Below, in pieces: positions 43,801 through 52,326 of a DNA stretch of 64,000 nt; position 1 is the first letter of the stretch; the number at the start of each line of letters is the position of its first letter. A model generated the notes under the pieces. That model had not been told where the DNA came from. It saw nothing but the letters and a program-made list of their open reading frames with translations, and made no database searches. The DNA is from Ensifer adhaerens (GTDB taxonomy: Bacteria > Pseudomonadota > Alphaproteobacteria > Rhizobiales > Rhizobiaceae): assembly GCF_020035535.1 (NCBI RefSeq), contig NZ_CP083351.1, forward strand, positions 671,710-735,709, written 5' to 3'. The translations under genes were made by a program, and so were the position numbers.

Positions 43801-44987
43801 GTGACGGTTCCGTCGCCGTTGAAGGTTACGCTCAGATTGAAGGTCTGCTGATTTCCACCCTTGCCGATCGTCCGTGAAACGGTGTCGGTCTCCGCAGTGG
43901 TCGTGTTGAGATCATTATCTATTGCCGTCAGAAGGATGTTTCCGGCGCCATCCTTGATCACGACCGACTGGATCGCAACGATCGTATCATTCTGAAGCCC
44001 AGGGACAAAAGCGCTGCCTGTTTCCTTGGCAGTCGTATAGGCCACGATGGAGGCCTGCGCAAAAGGCGAGCCGCCTTGGGTTTGCGAGATCTGCCACTCC
44101 GCCGACCGGGCGGACAGAAGGCTATCATAGGTGATCGCGCTGGTGTTGCCCTTGTCGAGAGTGAGCAGTGAAGGAGAATCCTTCACGAAGGTGAAGACCA
44201 TGGCCTCGCCGTTTGCGTCTTTCGATGGATCGACGCCATCCAGCAGTTGATTGGTGTTTCCGATGGTGGTGCTGCCACCGCCCTTGCTGGTGTTGACGGT
44301 TTGGTTTGCCTGGTCGGAAATCACGATGATCTGGCTTGATTGGTCACCGAAGGCATTCCAGTTGTTCTGACCGGAGGCAAGCGTGTTCAGATCGAAAGAT
44401 AGCTCTTCGGAGGCGGAGACAAACAGGGTATCGGCGAGGATCGAAGTCGCATCGTCGTGATCGGACGTGTTGCCATGTTCCATGGCCTCGAAGGTTACCA
44501 TCCAGATCTTGGCGCCGATAAGGACGCCGCTGCCGTTGAAAACTTCCTGAATGTAGGCCGCAAAGACGATACGTCCGTCGGTGCTGGCACGGCCGAGTAC
44601 GATGTTGTCATTGGTCGGATCGGTATAAAGCAGGACATTGGCATTGTCTGACGTGACGTCCAGACCACTGTCGACGCCGTTCAGGGCGTCACCGTCACCG
44701 TCAGTAAATGCCAGATTGGTGACGTTTGCCGTCGCACTGATCTCTATGAAGTTGGAAGGGCTTTCTGCAATTCGCCCAGCCGAAGCGAAGGTCGTTGAAA
44801 GACCGAGCTGGCCTGTCCCTGTTCCAAAAAGCCTGGCGTAGAAGGATGAAACCTGGCTTTGCAGTCGAGCAAGTACAACATCATTGTCGTCGGCATCACC
44901 AGGGACCAGAGGCGTCGCGGTCCCATTTTGCGGGGAAGCGCTTTCATCGAGTGTCATGGAGCCGTTAAGCTTGAACGTAATGGTCAT
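40860..44987 (-). CDS. Large secreted repeat protein (DUF5801-type adhesin), cluster 1
   Basis: 1375 residues, acidic, Gly/Thr/Asp-rich, no N-terminal signal peptide, as for type I secretion substrates. After a 450-residue N-terminal region come four 144-residue repeats (about 460-1035; each QLDDETETGG...TNTITINAD) and a C-terminal domain (about 1040-1375). No GGxGxDxLx nonapeptides were seen. The C-terminus DTFSVDLDAVV fits a type I signal. Likely surface adhesin or matrix protein for attachment or biofilm. GGGAGAGGA precedes ATG 44987. Confidence 0.88.
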   Translation of the reverse strand: MTITFKLNGSMTLDESASPQNGTATPLVPGDADDNDVVLARLQSQVSSFYARLFGTGTGQLGLSTTFASAGRIAESPSNFIEISATANVTNLAFTDGDGDALNGVDSGLDVTSDNANVLLYTDPTNDNIVLGRASTDGRIVFAAYIQEVFNGSGVLIGAKIWMVTFEAMEHGNTSDHDDATSILADTLFVSASEELSFDLNTLASGQNNWNAFGDQSSQIIVISDQANQTVNTSKGGGSTTIGNTNQLLDGVDPSKDANGEAMVFTFVKDSPSLLTLDKGNTSAITYDSLLSARSAEWQISQTQGGSPFAQASIVAYTTAKETGSAFVPGLQNDTIVAIQSVVIKDGAGNILLTAIDNDLNTTTAETDTVSRTIGKGGNQQTFNLSVTFNGDGTVTIVGLRAKDFISYETVSDHNRVKVQNSGPDATSLDWDIGAFKLLEVASSHLDIGPGLHIEDSGPTATGTIAVQLDDETETGGIAGGTGDVAPDTANTSGTVGFVFGTDGAGSVAWLDTGAPAGFTYEKSGDNLLIKQGLNTVVTLTMNTATGAYTVTQERAISHLSLDGQSGDDEENDVSFTVTYKVTDGDGDTATNTITINADDDTPTATGAISVQLDDETETGGIAGGPGDITPDTANTSGTLGFAFGADGAGSVAWLTSGAPGGFTYEKSGDNLLIKQGSNTVITLTMNTATGAYTVTQERAIAHASLDGANGDDTENDASFTVTYQISDADGDKTTNTITINANDDTPTATGAISVQLDDETETGGSAGGTGDVDPNTANTSGTVGFAFGADGAGSIEWSILGAPSGFTYVKSGDNLLIKQGLNTVITLTMNTATGAYTVTQERAIVHPTLDGVSGDDTENDLSFTVTYQVSDGDGDKTSNTITINADDDTPTATGTITVQLDDDTETGGNAGGTGDVTPDTANTSGTVGFAFGADGAGSVEWLTIGQPSGFTYVKDGNNLLIKQGSTTVITLTMNTATGAYTVTQDAAIMHPSLDGQTGDNTENDVSFTVTYQVNDSDGDKTTNMITINADDDTPTIAVNDITDFFNTSVKSSTWSDLPGADGLKSLNLTLNSYTIDAHAAVTANTSLGTLTAPDGNGNFVFTGSITDDFTNDGVVNNQTVNYTLTFHPSTDTYDFQITAIPSSTSTLSTAGGSLDAGGPDPVRTLTVAAKDIVFSAVKATTDPDLIKGFLNASEASIQAGASYLSPAQMNVSTAGIGLGNNNFDGNANAGVDGATTQGGAFDESFVVDPHFLFSGMKIYIDNSVGGYNTATEGIFYRVYYSDGTVGNISAKVTTLTPEAGGQVSFFVGSTSGPNNIDAIQLFMGSGTVKIPVIEFSITEQHPAQPLDLDFTATLFDNDNDSHQDTFSVDLDAVV
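41881..43608 (-). repeat. Four tandem 432-bp repeats in adhesin 1
   Basis: Unit borders (GTCGGCGTGTCGTC or close variants, plus strand) recur at 41881, 42313, 42745, 43177 and 43609, exactly 432 bases apart. Units differ at many positions, so they are older than those of adhesin 2. Confidence 0.9.
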
Positions 44988-45594
44988 CGTTCCTCTCCCT
45001 GATCAAATGGCTTCAATATTCGTTGGTGCCTTGTTCTCCAGCTGCGCGCCTTACTTTTGAGCAGGCGCGCGTTGGCGGACCTTCGACGCGGGGCACGCAA
45101 AGGCGGCCCGTGCCCACGGGTTTTTGAAGCCAGTCAAATTGTTGCATTGAAATAGATATTGCTCTGGCGCTCTTGTTGGCTCCCATCGCTGAAAATGCCT
45201 TGACACTTGTTCGCGAGAGGTCCCTCCCCTCCTTCAGATAGGTCGTCAGCCATCCTCTCAGTTAGCGGAGAGCGTACCCAAATGGTATTTGGGGTGAGCG
45301 ATAGCGGCGGCGTCCTTTAGAAAGATCTAATTTTAATGTTCCTTCAAGCTACCCTTAGGACCTACCCACGAAGGCTTATGGCTTTGCGAAGCGGACAAGA
45401 AGGTGGCTGCGTGCGGACGCCGCGGCGAACGCTTCCGGGCGGGCCGTCTCATGGACGGCGGGGCCTGAGCCACAGCTTCTGTCGGACGATCAGGTGAATT
45501 ATATTACGAATGACCAGAAGAGGAGCGATGCCAGGCGGCCCGCGGACCTTTGGGCGTTCTATTGCAGCACTGTTTGACCAGCGGGGGGATAGAA
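44988..45594. other. 607-bp leader/intergenic region of adhesin 1
   Basis: Probably contains the adhesin promoter. On the minus strand at about 45340-45361, AGGTCC and AGGAAC half-sites lie 20 bases apart, a weak relative of the AGGTCC element. No GGAAC-N17-GTT site and no supported ORF. Confidence 0.4.
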
Positions 45595-45852
45595 ATGGAT
45601 GACGATCGCACGCCAATAACCGCGCAGTTTCAAAGCTTCGATGTCAATATTGTCTCTCGAAAGCCGCTTATCGGGTCACTTGGATTGACTGCACTCACGG
45701 GTCACAACATTGAGTTGCGCTTGGACCAAAATAGTGCAAAGGCTCTCCTTTTAGCGCTCGCGGCGTTCCTCGCGCAAAACATCGACGACCGGCAGATTGT
45801 CCCTGACGACTACGGGGGGATCGTCTTCAATAACAGACGAACCTTGAATTAA
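45595..45852 (+). CDS. Hypothetical protein (85 aa)
   Basis: MDDDRTPITAQFQSFDVNIVSRKPLIGSLGL...IELRLDQNSAKALLLALAAFLAQN: small alpha/beta protein. GGGGGGAT stands about 6 bases before ATG 45595; the longer frame from 45550 lacks a site. The C-terminal LALAAFLAQNIDDRQIV is amphipathic. No family recognised. The 372-bp gap after it (to 46224) holds nothing I can support. Confidence 0.6.
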   Translation: MDDDRTPITAQFQSFDVNIVSRKPLIGSLGLTALTGHNIELRLDQNSAKALLLALAAFLAQNIDDRQIVPDDYGGIVFNNRRTLN

Positions 45853-46224
45853 TGTCATCGCCCGAAATCGGTATAGCCTGGTCGACCTAGAGGTCGGTTT
45901 CTAATCATTTGGTCCCAGGTAGCGGCTGGCCTGCCACACCGGCCGAGCGGTCGCGGGCGCCCTGGAGGGCAACTGCTCTTTGAGTGACAGTTCGTGTACG
46001 CCACAGAGACGCAGCCGCAGGTTCAAACAGCAATGTTGTTTAGGCCAGGGAGTGGGGCCCGTTTAGAGCCTGACGATCATCCTCCTGCTCACTACCGTTG
46101 AGGTCCTAGCAAGGGTGAAGGTGGAACGCCGCTTGTTGCCGGCCGGCGTCAGCCACTGCGATGCGCTTGTGCGCTCCGGTGTGCTGGCCGGCCCGACAAC
46201 ATTCGACGGAACCGGCCCGATTGA

Positions 46225-46923
46225 TTATTCAGCTACTTCCGCGTCCGGATCCGTTTCGTCCACCGGCGGCAGCGTTTCGCGGATTTCGTCGATCTTGCCG
46301 ACCGCAGGGCCAACACCGAGTATCTCCTTGGCGTCATCGACCATATCGTCGCTCACAACACCGTCCTTGGTGAAGCCGGCGAGCGCCTCGCGCAACGCTT
46401 CGTCGCTCAATGCCGGATCGGTGGGAATGGCGTCCACGCCGTTTTCAGCTTCAAACTCGGCATAGGCGATCGCGTAGGCCGAAATCCCGGCCATCTTCGG
46501 GTCGCTCGAATTGAGATAGGCGTGGTAGTTCCGGTTGAGTGAACGCAAGCCCGGTGCAGCACGCAGCGGTTCGGGTTCCACGACCGGATCCACCACCGGA
46601 GCTGATGTGACGACCTTCTCCGCCTTCGCCGGCTTGGAGGTCTTTTCCTTGCCGTTCGACGTATGGGATTTCTGATGCGACTTCTCGCCGGACTTGTTGT
46701 CCTTGGTCTCCTTGCCGCCGCGGGAATTGCCGTGGCTGGAACTGCCGCCGCGATCGCTGCCGTGACCACCACCATGGTCACTACCGTGGCCGCCACCGTT
46801 GCCGCCACCATTGCCACCCTTGGCATAAGCGGAACTGTTCAGCCCCAAGCTACCAACAGCCGCGGGCGCGATTGCCAGCGTCAGTGCCATGATGCTTTGC
46901 GCGATTAGTTTTGTCGCAGCCAT
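46225..46923 (-). CDS. Secreted Gly/His/Ser-rich protein (232 aa)
   Basis: ATG 46923 has AAGGAG 8 bases upstream (the ATG at 46941 lies in front of that site and is rejected). Signal peptide to about residue 33 (...SLGLNSSAYA), then a Gly/His/Ser/Asp-rich segment (NGGGHGSDHGGGHGSDRGG), a Lys-rich stretch, and a folded-looking C-terminal half (RSLNRNYHAYLNSSDPKMAGISAYAIAYAEF...). The C-terminal part resembles conserved rhizobial exported proteins of unknown role. Divergent from the LuxR regulator. Confidence 0.82.
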   Translation of the reverse strand: MAATKLIAQSIMALTLAIAPAAVGSLGLNSSAYAKGGNGGGNGGGHGSDHGGGHGSDRGGSSSHGNSRGGKETKDNKSGEKSHQKSHTSNGKEKTSKPAKAEKVVTSAPVVDPVVEPEPLRAAPGLRSLNRNYHAYLNSSDPKMAGISAYAIAYAEFEAENGVDAIPTDPALSDEALREALAGFTKDGVVSDDMVDDAKEILGVGPAVGKIDEIRETLPPVDETDPDAEVAE

Positions 46924-47055
46924 GAGAATCTCCTTGTTCATTCCAATTGCTTGTTCACTGTTCTCTCCTGGCGGGAGTGAACGATCACTGATGCAAGGAC
47001 GATATCTGCGCCCCGGACGAGGCGCCATCGGCCCCAGACCATTGCCTCCCCGCTT

Positions 47056-47090
47056 GGGACTTAGGTCCCAGGACGGTGCATCGAAGGTCC
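47056..47090 (+). promoter_or_regulatory. AGGTCC-type double element, copy 2
   Basis: GGGACTTAGGTCC (47056-47068) and AGGTCC (47085-47090), half-sites 22 bases apart, in the divergent gap between the Gly-rich gene and the LuxR regulator. A candidate operator for that regulator. Confidence 0.45.
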
Positions 47091-47210
47091 AATCAAATTT
47101 TCGCCGAGTTTCGACCTTGGTGAGGGCGGCATGGCCTTGCTACAATTGTACGCACCGCACGAACCTTCGGCCCGATCCGAGGGAAATGGCGTGCGTGGCG
47201 TTAAGGAGAT

Positions 47211-47858
47211 ATGGCAATCATGGTGTCCATTCGCGTTGCTGTCGTCGACGATCATCCGTTGTTTCGGGAAGGCGTGACCCGCAGCCTGTCGGAGATCGAG
47301 GGCTTTGAAATTGTCGCCGAGGGCAGCTCCAAGGACGATGCCACCCAGATCGCGAAGAACGTCGCACCGGACGTCATGCTCATGGATATCTCCATGCCCG
47401 GTGGCGGCCTGGAGGCCATTCCGGCAGTGTTGGAAATCGCCCCATCGCAAAAGATCATCATGCTCACCGTTTCCGAAGACGGTGACGACGTCACAACCGC
47501 ACTGGATCGCGGTGCTACCGGCTACGTGCTGAAGGGCGTCGGCGCGAGAACGCTTGCCGACGTTATTCGCACCGTGGCTTCGGGAGAGCGCTATGTGGCC
47601 CCGACCTTGTCGGCCAAGCTTTTGTCCAGCCGGACACCGGCGCCAAGCGGAAAATCCGGCATGGTCGCCAGCCTAACGCCACGCGAAAGGGAGGTTCTGG
47701 AACTTGTGGCAGCCGGCATGAGCAACAAGCATGTCGCCATCGAACTGGACCTGCAGGAAAAGACCGTAAAGCATCACATGACGCAGATCATGACGAAGCT
47801 GGACGTCGGCAACCGCACAGAAGCGGCCATGGTGCTGCGCGATGCGCGTGAAGTCTGA
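47211..47858 (+). CDS. NarL/FixJ-family response regulator with LuxR DNA-binding domain
   Basis: 215 residues. Receiver 5-125: Asp13-Asp14, phospho-acceptor Asp59 (MLMDISMP), Thr86, Lys108. LuxR-type helix-turn-helix about 153-212 ([43 protein letters not shown]). AAGGAG is only 2 bases from ATG 47211 but 11 from ATG 47220, so either start is possible. It lies between the two adhesin export clusters and the two Gly-rich genes, so control of surface proteins is inferred. No sensor kinase adjoins. Confidence 0.93.
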   Translation: MAIMVSIRVAVVDDHPLFREGVTRSLSEIEGFEIVAEGSSKDDATQIAKNVAPDVMLMDISMPGGGLEAIPAVLEIAPSQKIIMLTVSEDGDDVTTALDRGATGYVLKGVGARTLADVIRTVASGERYVAPTLSAKLLSSRTPAPSGKSGMVASLTPREREVLELVAAGMSNKHVAIELDLQEKTVKHHMTQIMTKLDVGNRTEAAMVLRDAREV

Positions 47859-47908
47859 TCCACGCTGACCAGAGAATGGCGCAACCGACTTCGCGTGCCA
47901 CCGCTCAC

Positions 47909-48367
47909 CTAATGCAAGAATGAATCTATGCGTTTTCTATCGGTTGCGGTCGCACGGCGGTTTATGATCGTGCGTCCGCGGGCGTCCTTCATGATGTAGC
48001 GGCCGCCTGCAATCTCTTCCGTGATTCCGCCATCGTGGCGAACACCGACATCCGCTCCATTTGCGTTCCCGCGATTGGAGCTGTTGGAACGCTCGCTGTT
48101 GGAGTTGGAATTCCCACCGCCGTTCCCGCCACCATTTCCTCCGCCGTTCCCGCCGCCATTGCCGCCGCCGTTGCCATTGCCGCCACCACCGCCGCCGCCG
48201 TTTCCGTTCCCACCGCCACCACCGTTTCCATTGCCATTGTTGGCGAAGGCAGCCGTCTTGACGAGCTTGAGCCCGGCACCCGACGTTTCGAGATTGTAAG
48301 GCAAAGTAACAGCGAGGGCGCAGACCGCCGGCCAGAATGCTGTCAGAACCATCCGACGCGTGATCAT
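47909..48367 (-). CDS. Secreted Gly/Asn-rich protein (152 aa)
   Basis: ATG 48367 follows GGAGA by 6 bases. Signal sequence about 1-40 (MITRRMVLTAFWPAVCALAV...TAAFA, Tat-like RR near 4-5), then about 45 residues of Gly/Asn repeats (GGGNGGGNGGGNGG) and a compact C-terminal domain (GGRYIMKDARGRTIINRRATATDRKRI). Gly/Asn-rich repeats suggest a flexible wall or matrix protein. Convergent with the LuxR gene. Confidence 0.8.
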   Translation of the reverse strand: MITRRMVLTAFWPAVCALAVTLPYNLETSGAGLKLVKTAAFANNGNGNGGGGGNGNGGGGGGGNGNGGGNGGGNGGGNGGGNGGGNSNSNSERSNSSNRGNANGADVGVRHDGGITEEIAGGRYIMKDARGRTIINRRATATDRKRIDSFLH

Positions 48368-48680
48368 GTTTTCTCCAGGGCGTTTCGTGCGCAAAGCGCA
48401 CTCAGCGCGGCGGGCAACGGACCGACTTTGCTCATGACCGCGATGCCCCGTCAACTCGCTCTAGCAAAGATCCTGCATGCCACGGACCTTTCCCCTGGGT
48501 CGGCAAGACCTTCGTCCCACCCAGGCCAGACTATGGTCGGATCGTTGCGGGGCCGTCTCAAGTGGGGCCTCACGTTCGGCAGCGCAACCAGCAAAATCGG
48601 GCGCCGTGACAACTTCGGTGCGTCGGCTGCCCCTGGGCCGTTGTCATCGTGGCTCCGGCGCACGGCACGAATTGTTGCGC

Positions 48681-48713
48681 AAAAAAAAAGCCTCCACCAG
48701 CAATGTAGAGGCT
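48681..48713 (-). terminator. Rho-independent terminator on the minus strand
   Basis: Read on the minus strand: stem AGCCTC (48713-48708)/GAGGCT (48694-48689), then nine T (48689-48681). 520 bases beyond the cluster 2 stop, so it ends either a long 3' leader or an unseen RNA. Confidence 0.7.
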
Positions 48714-48900
48714 CAGTCGGTGCATGCGAGCCAACTCTCACAGCGGGACTTTTTGAGGATGGAAATCGCAATCAGAGTACGGTGACAGCCAGTGCGCCGA
48801 AATACAACACCCTAAACAGGCTAGTGCTCTTCAGCCGAAGGGAATAGGGACGTTCGCAAGGCGTGCGGCCCACTGCCGGTCCGGTTGGGAGCTGCGTAAT

Positions 48901-48937
48901 GGGACTTAGGTCCTATTGAGGGCAGCAAAGGTCTTAC
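48901..48937 (+). promoter_or_regulatory. AGGTCC-type double element, copy 3
   Basis: GGGACTTAGGTCC (48901-48913) and AGGTCT (48929-48934), half-sites 21 bases apart. No supported gene directly downstream. Confidence 0.4.
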
Positions 48938-49235
48938 CCTGCTTGTCGCGCAGCACCGCCGGACAATAATTTAATGCAACCTTGGTGACATCCACCGCCA
49001 GGGTTTGAAAAAAGTGGTTCCGGAGCCGCTTGCGACGCCTTTCCAGGCGGCTCTGGGCTGCGCGGCTGCGACCAACATCCTCCTATCTCGGCCTTTCCCG
49101 TTGGTTCCGACATGCACGAAAAGCAAAACTACATGCCTCGTGCGCGAGATCTGCGCCGAGCGGTCCAAGCCGGATTGCGGTACAGTGATTGGGGAGGGGA
49201 TGGGTTCCGGGTTGCGATGGTCGTTTATACCGTCC

Positions 49236-50588
49236 TCAATTTTCCCGCATGGACCTGCGAAAAGTTCGCGCGAGTGGTTCACCGATATAGGCAAGCATCG
49301 TTCGACTGCCGGTGCGGATCATCACTTCACTGGTCATGCCGGGGAGCAGTTTGCGACCCGCAAGCTTGTCGAGCTCAAGTTCGTCGATCACGATCTTTGC
49401 CGTGAAGTAGCTCGCACCCGTTCTTTCGTCGGTCAGGCGATCGGCTGATAGGACTTCGACCCGTCCCTCAAGTGGCGCCACGTCGTAGCGTGCAAACGCC
49501 GATATCCTGACATGCGCCGTCTGGCCGATTGCTATGGTGTCGACGTCTTCCGGACGGACCATAGCCTCGACCACCAGTTTCTGGCCGACGGGCACAATCG
49601 ACATTATCGCTTCGCCGGGGCGCACGACCCCGCCGGCTGTGTGCACCTGCAATCCCATGACCACACCGTCGACGGGCGCTCGGATATCAGCGCGAGCAAG
49701 CACGTCCTCGGCCGCGCGCAATTGTTGCTGCAGATCGAAAAGTTCGGCTTCGACCTTGCTGAGCTCGGCCACCGCCTCGTTCAGTCGGGTCGTCGACAGG
49801 TTCATGATCTGCTGTTCAATCTCCGCCATCGCTTCCCGGATACGCGCGATTGCCGCGATGTTCGTCGCGCGCTCTCCCTTCAGTTCCCCCTGGCGCCGGC
49901 GCAACTGGAGGTGCCGCTCGCGGGTAGCAAGACCTTTCTTCGACAACTTTTCGAGATCAGCCGCCTCCGTTTCGATGGAGACCATCACCTGGTCCTGTGC
50001 CGCGACCATGTCTTCGAGACCCTTGATCTCATTTTCGCTTTGCAGGATGCGCTGATGCAGGATGCCGGTTTCATTGCTCAGCGCCAGGCGTCGCGCCCGA
50101 AAGACCTCGTTCTGTACGGCGACCGCCTCTCGGGCGGCCGAGGAGGAGGGCGTCAGCAGCTCCTGTTCAAACGCAACCTCGTCTTTTCCGTCGCGTTCGG
50201 CCCGTAGCCGAGCGGCTGACGCTTTGCGCGAGATGACACGGTTCTTAAGGAGTTCCAGATGCGCGGCGGCCTGTGTGTCATCCAGCTTGACCAGGACCTG
50301 GCCGCTTTTCACATGTTCTCCATCGGCGACCTTCAGCTGCGAAACGATGCCGCCTTCGAGATGCTGGATTACCTTGCGCTCGCCCTCAACCTTGACAACG
50401 CCTTGTGTGACTGCCGCACTGTCGAGGGGCGCAAGAGCCGCCCAGCCACCGAAGATGCCAAAGAATGCGAGGATCACCGCACCCCCGGTCGCGATTGCGG
50501 GCTTTAGCCGCGGCTGGAGCCGCACGTCGTCTGAGAGCGTGGTTGCCGTGGTGTTGCAGCGACCAAGGGCTAGTAGCTTTGCAATCAT
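49236..50588 (-). CDS. Type I secretion membrane-fusion protein (HlyD/PrsE family), cluster 2
   Basis: 450 residues: short cytoplasmic N-terminus, one membrane helix about 33-52 (ATGGAVILAFFGIFGGWAAL), half-lipoyl GGIVSQLKVADGEHVKSGQVL near 96-117, coiled coil about 150-290, second half-lipoyl DIRAPVDGVVMGLQVH, C-terminal beta domain. ATG 50588 overlaps the exporter stop by 4 bp. Paralogue of the 37496 protein without its extra N-terminal helix. Confidence 0.95.
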   Translation of the reverse strand: MIAKLLALGRCNTTATTLSDDVRLQPRLKPAIATGGAVILAFFGIFGGWAALAPLDSAAVTQGVVKVEGERKVIQHLEGGIVSQLKVADGEHVKSGQVLVKLDDTQAAAHLELLKNRVISRKASAARLRAERDGKDEVAFEQELLTPSSSAAREAVAVQNEVFRARRLALSNETGILHQRILQSENEIKGLEDMVAAQDQVMVSIETEAADLEKLSKKGLATRERHLQLRRRQGELKGERATNIAAIARIREAMAEIEQQIMNLSTTRLNEAVAELSKVEAELFDLQQQLRAAEDVLARADIRAPVDGVVMGLQVHTAGGVVRPGEAIMSIVPVGQKLVVEAMVRPEDVDTIAIGQTAHVRISAFARYDVAPLEGRVEVLSADRLTDERTGASYFTAKIVIDELELDKLAGRKLLPGMTSEVMIRTGSRTMLAYIGEPLARTFRRSMREN

Positions 50589-52318
50589 GCGCTGACGATC
50601 CCTAATCGCGGTGCAGGTGTCGCGGCGCGCGCACGCTCTTCCATTGCACGGAACACATCATTGCGCGGACCGAAGAGATCGACCTGGCCGCGCTGAAGCA
50701 CGAGAACCTTGTCAACGCTCTCCATCATGTTTGAGCGATGGGTGATGAGAACGAGTGTTCTTCCGGCAGCCTTCAACCTTTGGAGCGCATTGCTCAGTGC
50801 TTGCTCGCCATCGCGATCGAGGTTGGAATTGGGCTCGTCGAGAAGCAGGAATGCAGGGTCGCGATAAAGCGCGCGCGCAAGCGCGATGCGTTGGCGCTGG
50901 CCGCCCGAAAGCGCCGCGCCCGCCTCCCCGATCTCTGTGTGGTAGCCTTTCGGGAGCCCTTTGATGAGCTCGTGGACCCCGGCCTCGCATGCAGCGCGCA
51001 CGACATCGCGGAAGGATTGTTCGTTGAGTTCCTGAAACCGCGCGATGTTCTCGGCGACGGTTCCGGAGAAAAGTTCGATATCCTGCGGCAGGTAGCCGAC
51101 ATGCTGGCCACGATCGGCCGCTGCCCATTGCGCAACATCCATGCCGCCAAGGAGCACCCGGCCGTGGCCGGCCGTAGCAGATCCCATGATGAGCCTCGCC
51201 AGGCTCGTCTTGCCCGCCGCAGACGGCCCAATGACGGCAAGCACTTCACCAGGCTCGAGCTGGAAGCTCACGCCCTTCAGGATCGGTTCTCCGCCGCCTT
51301 CGCGCGCAACGATGACGTTTTCGACCACAAGCCTCCCCTCGGGCCGCGGCAAAGGCAGAATGGGAGCCTCGTCGCGCCGAGCATCGGCTACCGCTGACAG
51401 GCGTTGATAAGCAGATCTTGCGCTCACGATCGCCTTCCATGTGCCTATCGCCTGCTCGACGGGCGCAAGCGCCCGACCCATCAGGATAGAAGCCGCCACC
51501 ATTGCGCCAGGAGACGCTTCAGCGTGCACGACGAGATAGGCCCCAAGCCCGAGAATGCCGATCTGAAGGCCGAGACGCAGGAAGCGTGCCGCCGCGGCAA
51601 GGCCGGCCGAACGGAGGCTTGCGGTCGCCTGCCCCTCAGCCGCGGCCTTTTGCAACGGCTTCCAGCTGGACATCATTGCCTGCAGCATTCCCATCGCCTG
51701 TATGGCCTCGGCGTTTCGGATTGCAGCTTCCGCTTGCGCATAGGCTTTGCTTTGAGCGCTGCTCGCCTGGGCAATCGGCTGTCGCGTGACAAGCTCGGTG
51801 AGCACGGCGAGAGCGAAAAGCGCGATGCCACCTCCCAAAGCCAACCAGCCAAGCCAGGGGTGCAGAAGGAAGATCGCCGCAAAGAAGATCGGTGCCCAGG
51901 GCGCGTCGAGGATCGGGAAGATTGCCGAGCCTGTGACGAAGTTCCCGAATTGCTCGAGATCGCGGAGCGTGCGAGCGCCGCCATTGCCCCGCTTTCCTGC
52001 CGCCTGTTCGATCGATGCGGCAAGGAGCACCGGTGACAGGCGACCGTTCAGCCAGATCCCGGTTGCGATAAGCAGTTGCGATCGCACGGTCTCCAGTATG
52101 GCGAGTGCCAGAAGCGCCACGACGGCGATGACGGTGAGTGCTGTCAGGGTTTCCAGACTGTGGCTCGAAAGTACCCGGTTATAGACCTGCAGCATGTAGA
52201 GAGCGGCCGTCAGCATCAGGATGTTGATTGCCGCACTGAAAGCCACGAGCGGCCAGGCGGCACGCCGAAGTTCGGCAATAACCGCCTGGAGGGAAGACTG
52301 GTTTGGTGCCCCGCTCAT
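50585..52318 (-). CDS. Type I secretion ABC exporter (PrtD/PrsD family), cluster 2
   Basis: 577 residues. Membrane domain (helices about 23-45, 59-79, 140-175, 245-280) and ATPase with Walker A GPSAAGKT (364-371), canonical signature LSGGQ (470-474), Walker B FLLLDEP (490-496) and ITHRSN. Paralogue of the cluster 1 exporter, which has a variant signature. Eight bases separate it from the adhesin stop, so it is cotranscribed with adhesin 2. Confidence 0.95.
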   Translation of the reverse strand: MSGAPNQSSLQAVIAELRRAAWPLVAFSAAINILMLTAALYMLQVYNRVLSSHSLETLTALTVIAVVALLALAILETVRSQLLIATGIWLNGRLSPVLLAASIEQAAGKRGNGGARTLRDLEQFGNFVTGSAIFPILDAPWAPIFFAAIFLLHPWLGWLALGGGIALFALAVLTELVTRQPIAQASSAQSKAYAQAEAAIRNAEAIQAMGMLQAMMSSWKPLQKAAAEGQATASLRSAGLAAAARFLRLGLQIGILGLGAYLVVHAEASPGAMVAASILMGRALAPVEQAIGTWKAIVSARSAYQRLSAVADARRDEAPILPLPRPEGRLVVENVIVAREGGGEPILKGVSFQLEPGEVLAVIGPSAAGKTSLARLIMGSATAGHGRVLLGGMDVAQWAAADRGQHVGYLPQDIELFSGTVAENIARFQELNEQSFRDVVRAACEAGVHELIKGLPKGYHTEIGEAGAALSGGQRQRIALARALYRDPAFLLLDEPNSNLDRDGEQALSNALQRLKAAGRTLVLITHRSNMMESVDKVLVLQRGQVDLFGPRNDVFRAMEERARAATPAPRLGIVSA

Positions 52319-52326
52319 CTTAGCTC

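Larger units (their letters stand above)
48368..49235. other. 868-bp gap between the Gly-rich gene and secretion cluster 2
   Basis: Holds the minus-strand terminator at 48681-48713 and an AGGTCC element at 48901. Frames on both strands lack ribosome sites. A minus-strand transcript from cluster 2 or an unseen sRNA could end here. Confidence 0.4.

Noticed and set aside
48021..48299. Pro/Phe-rich plus-strand ORF
   Set aside because: Antisense of the Gly/Asn-rich secreted protein; GC-rich codon pattern produces it.
49112..49405. Plus ORF starting MHEKQNY, similar to the start of the 58209 protein
   Set aside because: Similarity stops after a few residues, there is no ribosome site, and its 3' half is antisense to the fusion-protein gene.
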